DNA from: Molossus alvarezi
Taxonomy: Eukaryota > Chordata > Mammalia > Chiroptera > Molossidae
Length of the DNA stretch: 64,000 bases
Direction of reading: 5' to 3'
Assembly: GCA_037176705.1 (NCBI GenBank)
Contig: CM073899.1
Location: 3,658,001 to 3,722,000, forward strand
Position numbers and translations under genes: made by a program. The notes under the pieces are model-generated. The model made no database searches. It was not told the origin of the DNA and was given only the letters and a program-made list of their open reading frames with translations. Below, piece after piece: positions 58,891 to 64,000 of this stretch (its first letter is position 1; each line of letters starts with the position of its first letter).

Positions 58891-61800
58891 GGAAAATGGC
58901 GGCGGAGTGAATGGAAGCCACACAGACCATCTCCCAGGACCAAACTGGAATTACAACGAAAATAAAGACAAATCGTCAAGAAAAGGCAACCGAAAAGCAG
59001 CTTGGAGGACCACATAACCAGGGACACTGACTGAATCCTGGTAGGCTTGCGAGGACACGAGAAGGGGCTGGGAGCCTATGGTCCGCAGCAGCCTGGGCTG
59101 GGACCTGCGACCTTGGCTGGGAGCTGCCACAGCCTTGGCCTAGTGGGAGCAGCACCCTTACCTGGGAGTGGCCCCCTCGGGTTAAAGTCCCAGGCCACTC
59201 CACAATGCACAACTGGGACAGAAGCTAAATTAGCAGCAGCCACTCACCTTAGGCTCCGGGAGAGGGAGGGCAGACTGGACTGGAATTGTAGGGACACTGG
59301 GATTTGGAGGGCACACAGACTTTTGCTAAGTTGCAGCCAGGCAGGACTGTGGTCATCTTACTCCTTCCCAGGGCCCTGGGGAGAGGCAGCAGGCCCCTCC
59401 CCCGGAGATTCAACCCAACCTGGTGGCCATTGAAATGCTAATTGAGGCCCATTATCAACCAGCATCTGCCCCACCCTCTGGAAATCCTCTTACACTGAGC
59501 ACCTGAGGGAGTTTTTCATTCAACTCAGAAACCAAGGTTCTCCAGGTGACCACTACTAATAGACTCCAGGCAAAAAAGCTACAGGATAACTACCATTCCC
59601 TGAGCTAGCAACTCTAACCAGGAAGTAAGACTCAACAGTGGTGTTTAAAGTGGGTCCTCCCTGCCTCATCCAAATCCAGGAGAGGGAGCCACAATCAGCA
59701 GAACACGAATACCAACAGGAAAACTTAACAGGCTCCAAATCCCACTGTGATAGCCAAAATGGTGAAACACAGAAACAAAAGCCAAATGAAAGAACAAGAG
59801 AACTCTACCGAAGATGAGATAAATGAGGTGCAGTTAAGCAAGTTAACAGAACTAGAATTCAGAGCCATGATCTTGAGGAAGCTCAACAGAATGTGTAAGG
59901 ACATGAGCACCATGAGTAAAGAAATAGAAATGTTGAAAATCAACCAATTGGAAATTCAAAACCACCAAGAAGAAATTAAGAATGACACAGCAGAAATAAA
60001 GGACACACTGGAGAGTCTAAACAGCAGAGTAGAGGAGGCTGAGGACGGGATCAGTGAATTAGGAGACAGGGTAGAAAAAATCAACCAATCAGAAAACCAA
60101 AAGGAAAAAACAATTAAAAGCAGGAAGACAGCTTAAGAGAACTGTGGGACAACTGGAAACATAATAACATTCGCATCATAGGAGTCCCCGAAGAAGAAGA
60201 AAATGAGCAAGGGTTAGAGAATATATTTGAAGAAATAGTGATAGAAAACTTTCCTAATTTGGTGAAGGAAGAAGGCATTCAAGTTGAAGAAGCACAGAGA
60301 GCCCCAACTAAGAAGAACCCAAACAGGCCCAAACCAAGACACATAGTAATTAAAATGCCAAAAATTAAAGACAGAGAGAATCCTAAAAGCAGCAAGAGAT
60401 AAGCAACCAATTACCTACAAAGGAACCCCCATAAGTCTCTCAGCTGACTTCTCTATAGGCCAGGGGGAATGGCATGAAGTAATCAAGGTCATGAAAAACA
60501 AGGCTGAATCCAAGACTACTCTACCCAGCAAGGCTATCATTCAAAATAGAAGGTCAAATAAAGAGCTTCCCAGACAAAAAAAAAAAAAAGGCTAAGGGAA
60601 TACATTAGCCCCAAACCAGCACTGCAAGAAATGTTAAAAGGACTGCTGTAATTAGCAGAAGAAATGGGAAGAAAAATAGAACCATACTAAACAAAATTGG
60701 CAATAAATAAGTACGTATCAATAATCACCTTAAATGTAAATGGATTGAATGCTCTGATGAAAAGACACAGAATCGCTGATTGGATAAGAAAGCATGATTC
60801 ATATATATGTTGTTTACAAGAGACCCACCTCACAACAAAAGACTCACATAGATTGAAAGTGAAGGGGTGGGAAAAAACCTTCCTAGTGAATGGAAAGCAA
60901 AAAAAAAAAGCTGGGGTAGCAATACTCATATCTGATAAAATAGATTTCAAAATGAAGGCCATAACTAGAGACAAAGAAGGCCACTACATAATATTGAAAG
61001 GATCTATCCAACAGGAAGATATTACCTTGGTAAACATATATGCACCCAATATAGGAGCACCGAAATATATTAAAAATCTTCTGAAGGACTTCAAAGGGGA
61101 AATCGACAGCAATACAATCATAGCAGGGGACTTCAACACCCTGTTGATCTTCTAGACAAAAAATTAGCAAGGAAACAGAGACTCTAAATGAAGCACTAGA
61201 CCAAATGGATTTAATAGATATCTACAGAGAATTACACCCCAAAACTACAGAATTCACATTCTTCTCAAGTGCACATGGGACATTCTCAAAGATAGACCAC
61301 ATGTTAGGACACAAACTAAGTGTCTACATGTTCAACAAGATTGAAATCATATCAAGCATCTTCTCAGCTCACAATGGCATGAAACTAGAAATCAATTGCA
61401 ACAAGAACATGCAAAGACATTTGAAAACATGGAGGCTACAAAGCATGTTAAACAATGAATGAGTTACCATGGAGATCAAGGAAGAAATTAAAAACTTCCT
61501 GGAAACCAATGAAAATGAACACACAACAACACAAAATCTATGGGATGCAGCAAAAGCAGTTCTGAGAAGGAAGTTCATAGCATTTCAGGCCTACCTCAAG
61601 AAGCAAGAAAAATTTCTAATAGACTATCTAACCTCACAACTTAAAGAACTAGAAAGCAAACAAAAAGAAAACCCAGAGCAAGTAGAAGGAAGGAAATAGT
61701 AAAGATCAGAGCAGAAATAAATGACATAGAGACCAAAAAGACAATTCAAAGGGTCAATGAAACAAAGAGCTGGTTTTTCAAAAAGATAAACAAGATTGAT

Positions 61801-64000
61801 GGATCCTTAGCTAGACTCACCAAGAAACAAAGAGAGAGAACCCAAATACACAAAATCAGAAATGAAAGAGGAGAAGTAACAACTGACACCACAGAAATAT
61901 AAATGATCGTTAACAAATACTATGAACAATTATATGGCAACAAATTTAACAATCTAAGTGAAATGGACAAACTTCTAGAAACACATAGTCTCCCAAAACT
62001 GGACCAGGAAGAGATAGAAAACTTGAACAGACCAATAACAACAGAAGAACTTGAAGATGTAATCAAGACTCTCCCAGCAAACAAAAGCCCAGGCCCGGAT
62101 GGCTTCACAGGGGAGTTTTATCGAACATTCGAAGAAGAACTAACACCCATTCTTCTCAAACTCTTTCTAAAAATTCAAGAAGAAGGAAGACTTCCAAACT
62201 CATTTTATGCAGCCAGCATAATTTTAATTCCAAAACCAGAAAAGACACTACAAACAAAGAAACCTACAGGCCAATATCCCTGATGAATGTGGATGCCAAA
62301 ATCCTGAACAAAATACTAGCGATCGGATCCAGCAATACACCAAAAAAATTATTCACCATGACCAAGTGGGATTCATCCCAGGGACGCAAGGCTGGTACAA
62401 TATTCACAAATCAATAAACGTGATATACCACATAAATAAAATAAAGACTAAAAACCACATGATCATATCAATAGATGCCGAAAAAGCCTTTCGCAAAATC
62501 CAGCATCCATTTCTGATGAAAACGCTCAGCAGTGTGGGAATAGAGGGATCATATCTTGACATAATAAAGGCCATATATGAAAGACCTACAGCCAACATCA
62601 TACTCAATTGGCAAAATGTAAAAGCATTTCCCTTAAGAACAGGGACAAGACAGGGATGCCCACTTTCGCTACTCTTATTTAACATAGTACTGGAAGTCTT
62701 AGCCACAGCAATCAAACAAGAAAAAAAATAAAAGGGATCCAAACTGAAAAGGAGGAAGTGAAACTGTCATTATTCTCAGATGACATGATACCATACGTAG
62801 AAAACCCCAAAGACTCCATCTAAAATTTACTAGACTTAATTAATGGATTTGGGAAGGTTTTAGGATACAAAATTAATGTCAAGAAATTGATGTCATTCTT
62901 ATACACCAAGAATGAACTCACAGAAAGAGAAACTAAAAAAACAATCCCATTTACCATCATGGCAAAAAAATTAAGATATCTAGGAATAAACTTAACCACA
63001 GAAATAAAGGACCTATTCGCAGAAAACTGTAGGTCATTGAAAAAAAAAAATAGAGGAAGATATAAAAAAGTAGACGCACATACCCTGTTCATGGATTGGA
63101 AGAATTAACATCATTAAAATCATTAAAATGTCCATACTACCCAAAGCAATCTATAGATTCAATGCAATCCCCATCAAAATACCAATGGCATACTTCACAG
63201 AATTAGAACAAATACTTCAAAAGTTCATATGAAACCAAAAAAGACGTCAAATAGCCTCAGCAATCTTGAAAAAGAAGAACAAAGTTGAAGGGATCACATT
63301 ACCAGATTTCAGGTTATACTACAAAGCCACTGTAAACAAAACATCCTGGTACTGGCACAAGAACAGGCATATAGACCAGTGGAACAGAACAGAGAACCCA
63401 GAAATGGACCCAAGGCAATATGCTCAATTAATATTTGACGAAGGTGGCAAGTGCATACAGTGGAGTAAGGGCAGCCTCTTTTATAAATGGTGCTGGGAAA
63501 ATTGGACAGCTACATGCAAAAAAATGAAACTAGACCATCAACTTACACTCTACACAAGAATAAACTCAAAATGGATAAAAGACTTAAATGTGACTCATGA
63601 ATCCATAAAAATCCTGGAAGAAACTGTAGGCAACAAAATTTCAGACATCATATGCAGCAGAATTTTCACTGATACATCACCTAAGGCAACAGAAATAAAG
63701 GAGAAAATGAACACATGGGACACATCAAACTCAAAAGCTTCTGCACAGCGAAAGATACAATCATCAAAACAGAAAGGCTACCCACTGTATGGGAGAACAT
63801 CATTGCCAATGATATATCAGATAATGGGTTAATTTCCAATATATAGAGCGTGCTCATACATCTCAACAAAAGGAAGACAAAGAATCCAATTAAAAAATGG
63901 GCAGAGGAACTAAATAGACACCTCTCCAAACAGGACAGACAATGGCCAAGAGACATATGAAGAAATGCTCAACATCACTAATCATCAGAGAGATGCAAAA
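58890..64000 (+). mobile_element. L1-C, LINE-1 running past the window end
   Basis: Plus strand, begins ggaaaatggcggcggagtg. 5' UTR to about 59745; ORF1 from 59747 (coiled-coil part to 60136, then a shifted frame to about 60400); ORF2 from 60697 with endonuclease motifs LNVNGLN and CCLQETHL and a reverse transcriptase SDD variant (FSDD near 62773-62784) of the usual FADD. Frame breaks: TAG 61153-61155, TGA 61460-61462, TAG 61697-61699 and others later. ORF2 continues at 64000, so the 3' end and TSD are not visible. Confidence 0.93.

Noticed and set aside
16560..64000. Search for SLC7A13 exons on the minus strand, the neighbour expected from the human order
   Set aside because: No stretch resembling its transmembrane segments or start was recognised; the human spacing suggests that it may lie just beyond the window.

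Overview
The window is nuclear DNA from a mammal, most likely a bat. It has spliced exons with GT/AG borders, dense LINE-1 (L1) copies, and more than 25 copies of a tRNA-derived SINE whose head (tggctcagtggttgagcatc), B box (ggttcgattcccggtcaggg) and aatcaataaa tail match the Ves family of bats. L1 has been active, which argues against fruit bats and for a yangochiropteran such as a vespertilionid relative. No bacterial or viral gene, CRISPR array or operon is present.

One protein-coding gene is recognisable: ATP6V0D2, subunit d2 of the V-ATPase V0 sector, on the + strand. Six exons (4245-4423, 6767-6846, 8044-8121, 12762-12938, 13897-13974, 16143-16304) join in frame and encode the last ~250 residues up to a stop at 16302-16304. 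They match exons 3-8 of the mammalian gene. Positions 1-4244 are intron 2, and exons 1-2 lie outside the window. A candidate ATTAAA poly(A) signal is at 16538. No exon of the gene expected next in the human order (SLC7A13, opposite strand) was recognised.

Downstream, 16.6-64 kb is intergenic and mostly retrotransposons. L1-A (24262-30730, minus) is full length with a 17-bp target-site duplication (TSD) and a Ves SINE inside it. L1-B (36775-44945, minus) has a perfect 16-bp TSD and is split by an ORF1-only half-L1 (HAL1-like) element at 38238-40428. A second HAL1-like element lies at 50851-53778 (plus). L1-C (about 58890 to past the window end, plus) sits in an ancient L1 (about 56990-58890). 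L1-B and L1-C share the same three ORF2-breaking lesions despite unrelated flanks. A 64-bp minisatellite (32300-32955), a 44-bp one (23559-23755) and several microsatellites complete the picture.

I found no new gene system. The second-look items are retrotransposon biology: the shared-defect L1 pair, the ORF1-only elements, a possible 5' transduction, a twin-priming inversion, monomer-like repeats in an L1 5' UTR, and the minisatellite. Family names rest on recognition by eye and recalled protein sequences; no database search was run.
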